NCBI RefSeq assembly: GCF_005405105.1
Contig: NZ_BJDK01000034.1
Span: 1 to 39,988, forward strand
Direction of reading: 5' to 3'
DNA from: Lactiplantibacillus dongliensis
Lineage (GTDB): Bacteria; Bacillota; Bacilli; Lactobacillales; Lactobacillaceae
DNA: 39,988 nt
Shown here in pieces: positions 25,975 through 32,626 of the stretch. Position numbers and translations under genes: made by a program. The stretch's first letter is position 1. The number at the start of each line of letters is the position of its first letter. A model generated the notes under the pieces. The model saw nothing but the letters and a program-made list of their open reading frames with translations. It was not told the DNA's origin and ran no database searches.

Positions 25975-26169
25975 TTAATCACCTCCTTTTTGGCCAGCTG
26001 TTACGACTTCCGAAAGCCAGCCAACTAAAAACAAAGCGACAGCAATTGCTAGAACGCCCTGTGCTTGCCCAAATAAAAAGGCTGCATATACCCCAGCAAT
26101 CATACCTAGAATGAAACACAGCACATCAAAGTAATGCCAGATAGTTGCAAAAAATTGTTTAAAAATCAT
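25975..26169 (-). CDS. Small membrane protein, DUF1056-like
   Basis: A 64-residue protein with two hydrophobic helices (FDVLCFILGMIAGVYAAFLFG, then VLAIAVALFLVGWLSEVV) and a short charged tail. Small proteins of this type (DUF1056) sit between terminase and portal in many lactococcal and lactobacillus phages; their function is unknown. ATG at 26169 has AGGAG nine bases upstream; the earlier ATG abuts it. The gene overlaps terL. Confidence 0.75.
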   Translation of the reverse strand: MIFKQFFATIWHYFDVLCFILGMIAGVYAAFLFGQAQGVLAIAVALFLVGWLSEVVTAGQKGGD

Positions 26170-28057
26170 TAATATCATCTCCTAGCAATCCCGACTCTGG
26201 GTCATTAAACCATTCGAGAACTTGTTTTTCGTTCATACGTTCCACTTGCTTATCAGGATTGTTCACATCTGAAAAGTCTTCAAAGTGATACATGGCTTGA
26301 TACAAGGCATCAATCAGCGCATCAACCACATCAATTTTAAGTGTGGCTTTAGCCTTATCAACCTGAATTCCAATCTTATCTTCATAGATTTCTGCATTCA
26401 GCAGCGCCTTTTCCATAATTCGATCATCAAGCCGGTCAACTGACCCTTCAACAAACACCTTTTGCAGAAACTTGGTTGGATCTTTCAGTTCACTGGTTCG
26501 TTGACGAATAGCTTCTAACGGCCAGCCAGAATTAAGTTCCAGCTGTTTGATAGCCGGCGTAGCTCCCCAAGCATCATAGCCAAAAAAGACCACCTCTAAC
26601 CGGTGACGATCCACGAAGTTAAGCAGCCACTGATAGACTTGCTCGTCATTAATCAGACCTTGTGGGTGGCTACTAATCGTGCAGAAACCTTTTTTAGCTA
26701 AGTCCCGATAATTAATACCGTCTTGTTTTTCTTTAGCTTCAATCGAACCAGCTTTCTGCCACGGAATAAAGCTATGCTGATACATAAACCATCGTGGATT
26801 GCCCTTAGCATCCTGATAGGGGAACACAAATGCCAAAGCGGTATTATCGCTAAACATTGAGTAGTCAAATCCAATGTAGACTTGGCGATCATCAAAACTA
26901 AATGATGGCACAATGGCTTTTTCAACGTCAGGCAGTTTTAAGAAGCTGTCGGTCGATTGTTCTAGCCACAGGTTTAGATTTTTGTTTTGGAAATCGTTGA
27001 GTGTGCCCGACAAAGCGTCAGAATCGCGCTTATCTGTCAAGCCGTTCAGCAACACTTCTCGTTGGCTCGGTAAATCTAGTAAGGGATTACTTTTAACCCA
27101 CATATCGGGCTTATAAGTTTCGCCCAGATTGTCCTGCGACCAAATAAGTCCCAAATATGTATCAGCATCGCGTAAATAATCTTGTTCCATGGCTTGCTGA
27201 ATCATGCGCTCATCATCATGGAACGGAACAGTGGGATCGGGATATGCCGTTGAAATTTGAATAAATTGTTTATTGCGTACCTTAACTTGACCCGAAACAA
27301 TTTTAGAAATCTTCTGCCGTGTCTTAATTTCACCAATTTCATCAAAAATAGCAGTTGTAAAGTGAAATGAGTCGTACTGACCGGCCTCATGGCTAATCGC
27401 ACGTAGCTTGTTATTAGTCTTGCTCATTGTGACTTGATCGGCCTGTGAGGACAGCGTCCGTGTATCTAATCCACTATCAGCAATCAATGACTTAAATGGC
27501 TCAATCGTTGCAATCTTAGCGAGCATTGACTTAATGTAGCCTAGAATTTTACTAGTTTGTTTGTAATTAATAGAAGATACTAAGTAATCTTGGTTAGATA
27601 GTCCCAATGACTCAATCAAAAAACTATAGGCAGTGATAATCGCCATCAGATAAGTTTTGCCTTGGCCACGCGCAACGGAAACAATTGCTCGTGAGAAACG
27701 CTTGCCGCCGTCATCATTACGCCAGCCAACCAGCATAGCCATAATGAATTCTTGCCACGGCATAAGCTTGGTTGGTTCGCCTGTATCAACGTTTGGACAG
27801 ATGGAAGCAAATTTAAGCACTTGGTCTACTTTCTTAACCGAATAAGTAAAGGGAAATTCAACGCTGCCTTGACGTTGCAAGTCTCTAATATGGCGAAAAG
27901 CCGCTAACTTGATCAAATAGCCAGTAATTACCTTTTCATCAAGGACATCAAAGGCATACTTTGTGCCTAAATCAGTGTATTGTTGGCGAATTGCTGAGCA
28001 GTCTAATGATTGATAGGCTCCAATAACATCATGTGTTTGTGTTAAATCAATCTTCAT
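26159..28057 (-). CDS. terL: Terminase large subunit
   Basis: This 632-residue motor pumps DNA into the prohead and cuts it. Walker A is SVARGQGKT (about 127-135), Walker B is AIFDE (about 236-240) with catalytic Glu 240. The C-terminal nuclease starts YIGFDYSM with metal-binding Asp about 398. Sequence style (PWQEFIMAMLVGW, LISTAYPDP-like QISTAYPDP) fits the Terminase_1 family that pairs with P27 small subunits and cos-type packaging. AGGAG in front of the ATG. It follows terS by 2 bp. Confidence 0.96.
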   Translation of the reverse strand: MKIDLTQTHDVIGAYQSLDCSAIRQQYTDLGTKYAFDVLDEKVITGYLIKLAAFRHIRDLQRQGSVEFPFTYSVKKVDQVLKFASICPNVDTGEPTKLMPWQEFIMAMLVGWRNDDGGKRFSRAIVSVARGQGKTYLMAIITAYSFLIESLGLSNQDYLVSSINYKQTSKILGYIKSMLAKIATIEPFKSLIADSGLDTRTLSSQADQVTMSKTNNKLRAISHEAGQYDSFHFTTAIFDEIGEIKTRQKISKIVSGQVKVRNKQFIQISTAYPDPTVPFHDDERMIQQAMEQDYLRDADTYLGLIWSQDNLGETYKPDMWVKSNPLLDLPSQREVLLNGLTDKRDSDALSGTLNDFQNKNLNLWLEQSTDSFLKLPDVEKAIVPSFSFDDRQVYIGFDYSMFSDNTALAFVFPYQDAKGNPRWFMYQHSFIPWQKAGSIEAKEKQDGINYRDLAKKGFCTISSHPQGLINDEQVYQWLLNFVDRHRLEVVFFGYDAWGATPAIKQLELNSGWPLEAIRQRTSELKDPTKFLQKVFVEGSVDRLDDRIMEKALLNAEIYEDKIGIQVDKAKATLKIDVVDALIDALYQAMYHFEDFSDVNNPDKQVERMNEKQVLEWFNDPESGLLGDDINDF

Positions 28058-28059
28058 TA

Positions 28060-28518
28060 TCAGTCTCCTAGAAATTCTTTCATACGATCACTAATACTTC
28101 GCTCGTCTTTGTGGTCATCTAAGTTTAACTTGAGCAAATCACTACGTGACTTAGGAGATAGTCCCAATTCAGCGCCTAGTTTAGTCAGATTTTTAACCGC
28201 TGAATCGTAAATTTGTGTCATAGGATTACGCTTGTATCCCACGAAGTCTCGACCAATTTTTTTACCGGTCTGATCTTGTAACGTTTTATAGATTGCTTGG
28301 ACTTCACCGTTTTCCTGGATATGTTTATACGCATTGCGGTAAATCTCATACTGAGAAGCATATTGTTCCACAAGTCCGCTATCAATGCGTCTAACTGGGG
28401 TGTTATCCTCTAAAAAAGGCACTAATCGACGCCAAACGACCTTAGCTTGCCGTCCTAAGTAAGCTGGCGGTGTGCGCGTTAATTGACCGTTGTTGACGTC
28501 TTTATCTGCTTTTTTCAT
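28060..28518 (-). CDS. terS: Terminase small subunit, P27 family
   Basis: The 152-residue protein recognises phage DNA for packaging. P27-type features: TPPAYLGRQAKVVWRRLVPFLEDN, VEQYASQYEIYRNAYKHIQENG, NPMTQIYDSAVKNLTKLGAELGLSPKSRSDL. ATG is preceded by AAGGAGG. A 205-bp non-coding stretch, the probable cos region, lies before it, and the HNH gene stands on its other side. That triad is usual for cos phages of Firmicutes. Confidence 0.93.
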   Translation of the reverse strand: MKKADKDVNNGQLTRTPPAYLGRQAKVVWRRLVPFLEDNTPVRRIDSGLVEQYASQYEIYRNAYKHIQENGEVQAIYKTLQDQTGKKIGRDFVGYKRNPMTQIYDSAVKNLTKLGAELGLSPKSRSDLLKLNLDDHKDERSISDRMKEFLGD

Positions 28519-28723
28519 TTTCTCTGCCTCCTTTCATTATTTGGTGACCCCCCTACCTAAAAATTTTAAAAAAACGTTTGCGTCACAAAATGATGGTTAT
28601 GTGTGGCTCTTATCACGTCGTATAAGGGGGCGGGGGCTGTTTTAATTATCATTTAGTATAATTACACTCATAAATCTAAAGCCATTTAAATCGCACGACA
28701 GACACCAATAAATTGATTTAACT
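28519..28723. other. Putative cos/packaging region
   Basis: The non-coding interval between the HNH nuclease and terS has a GC-rich C6 run (28548-28554, in GACCCCCCTACC), a G-rich block near 28626-28637, and AT-rich spacers. In P27/HNH phages, cos lies here, and the HNH protein is needed for cos cutting. The exact nick sites cannot be read. A TATACT-like element (minus, about 28657-28662) could serve as a promoter for terS, but its -35 is weak. Confidence 0.45.
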
Positions 28724-29236
28724 TTATTTCTCATTCATTAATACAACGATTGACGATACATCATTGATTGGTGTTACACTTTGTAGCTCATTGCCTTGAC
28801 CAGTGCCATAGTATGATTGTTCCCAGTCTGTCTTAGCACGATGGCAGCTCCTACAGATTACGGCTAAGTTATCAACGTTAGCTTTCAATGTTTCATCAAA
28901 CTCAATTGGCACAATGTGATCGACTGTCTTAGCAGGTGTGATAACGCCTTGCACTTTGCAGTAAGCACATAAGTAATGGTCACGCTCTAGGACTTGTTGC
29001 CTTAGATGTGACCATTGCCTTGTCCGATAGAAGCTGTATTGCTGACGCTTAGTGTCATCACGATTACGTGTGACCGTGTTGTACTTGTGAGTATATTGTT
29101 TGTCATTGCTACGTGCCCAACGTTGACGACTAGCCAGGTACTCAGCTTCATGCTCATAGTGCTGCTGACAATAGTGGTCAGGGAAAGTGACCATCGCATG
29201 GCAGTTAGGATAGCGGCATCTTCTTGTCTTTGGCAT
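28724..29236 (-). CDS. HNH endonuclease of the packaging module
   Basis: The 170-residue protein begins MPKTRRCRYPNCHAMVTF with a Cys/His cluster, then carries a classical HNH motif: CAYCKVQG, VDHIVPIEFDETLKANVDNLAVICRSCHRAKT. Homologues next to TerS/TerL support the terminase in cleaving cos DNA in cos-type phages. ATG at 29236 follows GGGGGA and starts within the small gene upstream (32-bp overlap). It is the first large gene after the early/late terminator. Confidence 0.88.
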   Translation of the reverse strand: MPKTRRCRYPNCHAMVTFPDHYCQQHYEHEAEYLASRQRWARSNDKQYTHKYNTVTRNRDDTKRQQYSFYRTRQWSHLRQQVLERDHYLCAYCKVQGVITPAKTVDHIVPIEFDETLKANVDNLAVICRSCHRAKTDWEQSYYGTGQGNELQSVTPINDVSSIVVLMNEK

Positions 29237-29381
29237 GTTGCTTCCCCCGTTTCTTTTCCAAACTAAAAGCGCCATGCTTCTTAGCACGACGCTTCATCCA
29301 TTTATCTAAGTGGGCATCCATCTCCGCTTCTTTCGGCGTGACGTAGCCGTATTTTGTGTTAGTCATCTTTGCCATATTCAT
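29205..29381 (-). CDS. Small basic phage protein (58 residues)
   Basis: This frame (MNMAKMTNTKYGYVTPKEAE, then MDAHLDKWMKRRAKKHGAFS) ends LEKKRGKQHAKDKKMPLS. ATG at 29381 has AGGAG nine bases upstream, and an internal ATG is possible at 29375. The protein is very basic. It begins 27 bp after a strong terminator and overlaps the HNH gene, so it opens the packaging operon. Family unknown to me; nucleic-acid contact is plausible from charge. Confidence 0.65.
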   Translation of the reverse strand: MNMAKMTNTKYGYVTPKEAEMDAHLDKWMKRRAKKHGAFSLEKKRGKQHAKDKKMPLS

Positions 29382-29407
29382 TGTGGTTACTCCTAAATTT
29401 ATGTATC

Positions 29408-29434
29408 AAAAAAGCCCAGTGATTAACTGGACTT
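29408..29434 (-). terminator. Strong terminator between the tRNA-like element and the packaging operon
   Basis: On the minus strand AAGTCCAGT and ACTGGGCTT form a 9-bp stem (one G-T pair) around a 5-base loop, followed by six T. It stops transcripts arriving from the regulator gene or from the promoter near 29570, unless antitermination operates. Confidence 0.88.
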
Positions 29435-29451
29435 ACTGAGCTGTATAACTA

Positions 29452-29511
29452 TATCACCGGCAGGCCTCGAACCTGCATCCCATTGTGGCTTACCAATTAG
29501 CCCACAGCGAT
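29452..29511 (-). ncRNA. tRNA-like RNA lacking the anticodon arm
   Basis: Sixty bases read as a tRNA. The acceptor ATCGCTG pairs with CGGTGAT (two G-T), then T8-G9. The four-pair D arm GGCT/AGCC holds loop AATTGGTA with A14, G18G19 and A21. The five-pair T stem GCAGG/CCTGC holds TTCGAGG, and the discriminator is A. Between base 26 and the T arm are only nine bases (CAAT then GGGAT, the latter resembling a variable loop). The 17-base anticodon arm is thus replaced by four bases. It cannot decode. It could be a relic or a structural RNA that RNase P and RNase Z may cut, as these read the acceptor/T half. Confidence 0.75.
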
Positions 29512-29525
29512 TGCCAGTCTGTAAT

Positions 29526-29599
29526 TGCACGTCAATCACATTTGGCATACTACCAATTTAGCACGATTATAGGGGTCGAAAGTGCACGATTAGTGCACG
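29526..29599 (-). promoter_or_regulatory. TGCACG box cluster, likely activator operator
   Basis: TGCACG (CGTGCA on the minus strand) occurs at 29526, 29583 and 29594, with a one-mismatch copy AGCACG at 29560. Offsets are 34, 23 and 11 bp, close to whole helical turns, so the boxes face one side of the DNA. They surround a TATAAT box and follow the RinA-like gene, so they may be its binding sites. Confidence 0.5.
29566..29594 (-). promoter_or_regulatory. Putative activated promoter for the tRNA-like RNA or late operon
   Basis: TATAAT (29566-29571 on the minus strand) is a perfect -10 box. The hexamer 17 bp upstream (ACTAAT at 29589-29594) is no -35, and the TGCACG boxes overlap that place. 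This is the layout of a promoter that depends on an activator. The start would be near 29558. Confidence 0.5.
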
Positions 29600-29602
29600 T
29601 TT

Positions 29603-30028
29603 TTATATTTCATACAATCCAAACCCCTTAGCGCAATCGTTGATAAAAGTTTTCTTTAAGTCAAACGCTTTTCGACGGCTAACATTTATCATATGATTTG
29701 CAATTAATCCGTCAATTGTGTACTGCTGGTGTTTCTTAAAATATAGCTCATTTATAATTACTTCTGTATCACGGCCAACGCCGTCTAAACAATCATCAAT
29801 CACTTCTCGCTGACGCTTCAATGTGTTAATGCGCCGATCATCGTCAATTGTAATGAGCGTATTTAACGCCGTTTCCGGATACTTGTATTGCGCCTTGCCA
29901 CCTCCGACATTATCATCACGTGGTACAGTTGGATAACGTAATTCCTGTTCACGTTTCTCGATATACTTGTCAATCTTGGGATAGTCACGTAGAATATCTT
30001 CAACTTTTCTAATCGTCGTTCGTTTCAC
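29603..30028 (-). CDS. RinA/ArpU-family late transcription activator
   Basis: The 141-residue protein has the family pattern: KRTTIRKVEDILRDYPKIDKYIEKREQELRYP, NVGGGKAQYKYPETALNTLITIDDDRRINTLKRQREVIDDCL. A C-terminal helix-turn-helix follows (YTIDGLIANHMINVSRRKAFDLKKTF). RinA switches on packaging and late genes in staphylococcal phages; ArpU-type proteins are similar. GTG at 30028 has AAAGGGG eight bases upstream. Its place between early and packaging genes fits a late-gene activator that acts on the boxes just downstream. Confidence 0.85.
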   Translation of the reverse strand: MKRTTIRKVEDILRDYPKIDKYIEKREQELRYPTVPRDDNVGGGKAQYKYPETALNTLITIDDDRRINTLKRQREVIDDCLDGVGRDTEVIINELYFKKHQQYTIDGLIANHMINVSRRKAFDLKKTFINDCAKGFGLYEI

Positions 30029-30179
30029 TACCAATTCCCCTTTCACTCAACTCCGCAATGTCAGCAATGAAGTCCTAGCCAATTTGTGCCTGTTGCTCAA
30101 TTGTCAGTGCCGCGTTCATTTCCAAATTGGCAACTGTGGCTTTCGTTTGAATTGCTTTGGCGTATTCGATGTCAGTCAT
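30009..30179 (-). pseudogene. Small phage protein gene interrupted by an amber codon
   Basis: ATG at 30179 has GGAGG seven bases upstream and overlaps the YopX-like stop (ATGA). The frame gives 34 residues (MTDIEYAKAIQTKATVANLE, then MNAALTIEQQAQIG) and TAG at 30075-30077. The same frame then continues DFIADIAELSERGIGSETND to the next stop at 30009, so one CAG-to-TAG change would explain a broken 56-residue protein. The 34-residue product may still be made. Family unknown. Confidence 0.6.
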
Positions 30180-30598
30180 TCGTTATCCTCCAATAGCTCC
30201 GGGTTATTGTGAATATTACCAATTAGCCGCATTTCATTACTGAAATAGTACCCATCTACGCCAAATTCCTTGCTAGAAACATCCTTAGCAATCCATTTAC
30301 CGTATACATAATTGCCTTTCTTAACTTCAAAAGGTTTGCCAATATTCCTCTTAGTGTAAGAAATGACTGGCTGTAAAACATCGCCTTCATAGATATCCTT
30401 GCCACTCACGTCTGTCAGGCCGGTAAACTGTTCAAGCTCAAACAGCGCGCCAATTCCATCTGCTTTACCATCATTAGAATAACTACCATTGCCATCAGTG
30501 CTAGCTTCTGCCCAATAGGCTTGGCCATTAATTAATTCGATATTGTCAGGTAACAGCATTTTATTCTGAACTTTGTCCCACGCTCTAAGCTTAATCAT
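30176..30598 (-). CDS. YopX-family protein
   Basis: The 140-residue protein matches the YopX pattern of phage early genes: MIKLRAWDKVQNKMLLPDNI at the start, LFELEQFTGLTDVSGKDIYEGDVL in the middle, then a YxYGKW beta region and a MRLIGNIHNNPELL end. YopX proteins are common in Firmicutes and enterobacterial phages and their function is unknown. ATG at 30598 lies nine bases after AGGAG; the earlier ATG abuts it. Confidence 0.88.
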   Translation of the reverse strand: MIKLRAWDKVQNKMLLPDNIELINGQAYWAEASTDGNGSYSNDGKADGIGALFELEQFTGLTDVSGKDIYEGDVLQPVISYTKRNIGKPFEVKKGNYVYGKWIAKDVSSKEFGVDGYYFSNEMRLIGNIHNNPELLEDNE

Positions 30599-30610
30599 CG
30601 TCGCCATCTC

Positions 30611-30916
30611 CTAAAACAAACTAAGTTGTGGTTCTGGATCCCGGAGCTGATCGTATGCCACCAAATTGTGCATGGCACTGGTTCCATCATTGAACATGCC
30701 CAAATTAATAAATAGATTCTGTTCAATGTTAAAAATCAGCTCATTATCGTCATTAATGAACCACTTCCGTGAATGCCAATGTTTGCCCCATGCATCGAAC
30801 TCAATCAATGTCCGGCACGCGTAAGCGGTCACGTTGCTATGGTTCATAATTTTCCCACAAGGCTTATCAGGCCAATAAACTCTTTTCAGTTCGTCCGAAT
30901 TATTAACTATTGTCAT
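30611..30916 (-). CDS. Hypothetical phage early protein
   Basis: A 101-residue protein rich in aromatic residues (VYWPDKPCGKIMNHSN, FDAWGKHWHSRKWFIND, FNIEQNLFINLGMFN). I do not recognise the family. The gene has TGGAGG upstream, and ends LSLF just before the YopX-like gene. Likely non-essential early gene of the accessory cluster. Confidence 0.6.
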   Translation of the reverse strand: MTIVNNSDELKRVYWPDKPCGKIMNHSNVTAYACRTLIEFDAWGKHWHSRKWFINDDNELIFNIEQNLFINLGMFNDGTSAMHNLVAYDQLRDPEPQLSLF

Positions 30917-30935
30917 TATTTACCTCCATCTCCTA

Positions 30936-31085
30936 TCATCTGTTAGAACTCGATAGTTCCAGTGCTATCACAATCCATGCCACAACACTGATAAAAGCAA
31001 CCCCATGCCAAAATCCATCTAAGAAGCTCCCAATGGTTGTGACTAAAATAAATATCGTTGAACGCTTCTTAGTGTGTTTAGGCAT
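30936..31085 (-). CDS. Small membrane protein (49 residues)
   Basis: MPKHTKKRSTIFILVTTIGS begins a basic N-terminus followed by hydrophobic segments (IFILVTTIGSFLDGF, then GVAFISVVAWIVIALEL) and ends SSSNR. ATG at 31085 has AAGGA upstream and follows the previous stop by 3 bp. One or two membrane helices with a positive inside end. Function unknown; small membrane proteins in this region of lactobacillus prophages can act in superinfection exclusion, but nothing shows it here. Confidence 0.6.
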   Translation of the reverse strand: MPKHTKKRSTIFILVTTIGSFLDGFWHGVAFISVVAWIVIALELSSSNR

Positions 31086-31088
31086 AAC

Positions 31089-31400
31089 TCACAGTCCTTC
31101 CGGTACACGCTCTTTAATGTACGTGTCAAATTGCCGCTCAATTTTACGACTCTCTCTGGCTAACTGATCCACTGTTGTAATACGTTCACTACCGGTCCGG
31201 ATTAAATACCCACGAAGCCAGTGCAATGCGTCCTCGACATTCTTACAATGCGCTAGGGGTGCTTCTACTAGGCGATTGATGCCAGACTTATCATCATAGC
31301 TAGTTACAGGGTGGCCCTGACTGTCTAATGACATCCTGTTAACCTTAACTTCGTATTTGTCACTAGTCAGATGATACTGTCCAATTTTCATATCAATCAT
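31089..31400 (-). CDS. Hypothetical phage protein, possibly DUF5405-like
   Basis: A 103-residue protein (MKIGQYHLTSDKYEVKVNRM, LVEAPLAHCKNVEDALHWLRGYLIR, then ITTVDQLARESRKIERQ). The pattern of a TSDKY strand, a central aLxWL helix and a C-terminal amphipathic helix resembles DUF5405 proteins, but this is by eye. GGAGG precedes the ATG. Function unknown. Confidence 0.55.
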   Translation of the reverse strand: MIDMKIGQYHLTSDKYEVKVNRMSLDSQGHPVTSYDDKSGINRLVEAPLAHCKNVEDALHWLRGYLIRTGSERITTVDQLARESRKIERQFDTYIKERVPEGL

Positions 31401-31402
31401 GT

Positions 31403-31705
31403 TTATTCGTCCTCCGTAATGTAGTATTTGTTTTCGTCAATCGCGCGAATACGTCTATCAATCCAACTGTTACTGTGCTTTAACTCCCGAGACACCCTAT
31501 TTTTACCCTGCTTGCCTTTCATGACTAATTTAATGGCATTATACTGGGTACGCGTAATCTCCGTGTAATCGCCTGATACGGCCTTAATTCCAGGCATCTT
31601 ATGCAAGTTAGCTAGTTTGCTCTCAGGCACGTTATCCAAGCTGCCATATCTCGCTTCTAGCTTATGAATTACTTCCAGCTCTTTCAACCAATTTTTACTT
31701 GTCAT
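31403..31705 (-). CDS. Hypothetical phage protein with HTH-like C-terminal half
   Basis: A 100-residue protein (KNWLKELEVIHKLEARYGSL, IKAVSGDYTEITRTQYNAIKLVMKGKQGKNRVSRELKHSNSWIDRR). The segment QYNAIKLVMKGKQGKNRVSRELKHSNSWI looks like a helix-turn-helix of the kind in small phage regulators, with many basic residues. No family name. It starts with GAAAGGA upstream, inside the 3' end of the zinc-binding protein gene. Confidence 0.55.
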   Translation of the reverse strand: MTSKNWLKELEVIHKLEARYGSLDNVPESKLANLHKMPGIKAVSGDYTEITRTQYNAIKLVMKGKQGKNRVSRELKHSNSWIDRRIRAIDENKYYITEDE

Positions 31706-31844
31706 AGGCTAACTTCCTTTCAAGCTCTTGTTCGTAATGAGCGTGTATCTCATTCGTACAATTCGGGCATGGCCCAAAAGTGAAACCATAACTCCCAAGT
31801 GGTTGCTGAACAACTTTACTACCATGACATAATTCACAACTCAT
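31695..31844 (-). CDS. Small zinc-ribbon-like protein (49 residues)
   Basis: The protein has two CxxC-type pairs: MSCELCHGSK at the start and FGPCPNCTNE in the middle, fitting a single zinc site like a DnaJ-type or small zinc ribbon. The C-terminus is helical and charged (YEQELERKLAYDK). ATG overlaps the stop of the helicase loader (ATGA), with AAGGAG upstream. Unknown function; it may aid the neighbouring replication proteins. Confidence 0.65.
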   Translation of the reverse strand: MSCELCHGSKVVQQPLGSYGFTFGPCPNCTNEIHAHYEQELERKLAYDK

Positions 31845-32626
31845 ACACTTCTGACTCCTTCCATGTTGTCAAACAGCAATTGACAGCTAGTATCCTTGGT
31901 ATATAAGCGATCAATTGTCTGACCACTATACATGTTTTCTAACTGGCTTCGTGTATTGTTGGTAGTGATAATCGTTGCTAATTTGCCATCGTTAATGTTA
32001 AGGTTCCATCTGGCATTGGCAACGTCATACATCAACGTACGTAAATCTTTGTGCACTGGCTTGTAGAACCCTTTTTCAGTCGGCTTACTACCTTCAGTAC
32101 CAAAGTCGTCTAGCACCAACACGTCGACTTTTTTCATGTCCTTTAGAACATAGTTTAAGTGTTCTCTGACATCTGGCGCTTCGTATTTCTCATTAACCAG
32201 CCGTAGCAACTCAGCTGTTGAGACAAACATTGCTGTTTGGCCTACACTCATTAGCTGATACATGATTGCTAGTGCTAACGATGTTTTACCAACACCAGGG
32301 CCGCCTGCAAGTGCTACGTTGAACTGGTTAGTCTCTAATTGCCTAGCTAACTTAAATGCTTGATTGCCAAGCTCTCTAGTTTTAGCTTGATTAGGCTGTT
32401 TATCAACCTGCCAATCATTAAAGCTAAATCGTAGTGGCACGCCTCCAGACCAGACTGACATGCGATAGTAATACCGTTTTCGGTTAGCAATTACGCTCGC
32501 ATTCGCCCAATCAATTGTTTGATGATCCAATTCTTCTTTGGTTGGCAACTTAGTTGTATCAATTCCTCTAGCCGCTACTACTTTCCGAATCGTGGCTTGA
32601 TTGAATAACTTCGTTACATTTTCCAT
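31841..32626 (-). CDS. DnaC/DnaI-like helicase loader ATPase
   Basis: The 261-residue AAA+ protein loads the host replicative helicase at the phage origin. Walker A is GGPGVGKTS (about 105), Walker B VLVLDDFG (about 165), sensor I TIITTNNTRSQLE, and the arginine finger region is DRLYTKDTSCQLLF. The N-terminal 90 residues (RKVVAARGIDTTKLPTKEEL) form the helicase-binding region in this family. The start overlaps the initiator stop (TAATG). Confidence 0.88.
   Translation of the reverse strand: MENVTKLFNQATIRKVVAARGIDTTKLPTKEELDHQTIDWANASVIANRKRYYYRMSVWSGGVPLRFSFNDWQVDKQPNQAKTRELGNQAFKLARQLETNQFNVALAGGPGVGKTSLALAIMYQLMSVGQTAMFVSTAELLRLVNEKYEAPDVREHLNYVLKDMKKVDVLVLDDFGTEGSKPTEKGFYKPVHKDLRTLMYDVANARWNLNINDGKLATIITTNNTRSQLENMYSGQTIDRLYTKDTSCQLLFDNMEGVRSV

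Noticed and set aside
29452-30077. Phage recoding of TAG to glutamine with a suppressor tRNA
   Set aside because: The tRNA-like element has no anticodon, and several phage genes end normally with TAG.
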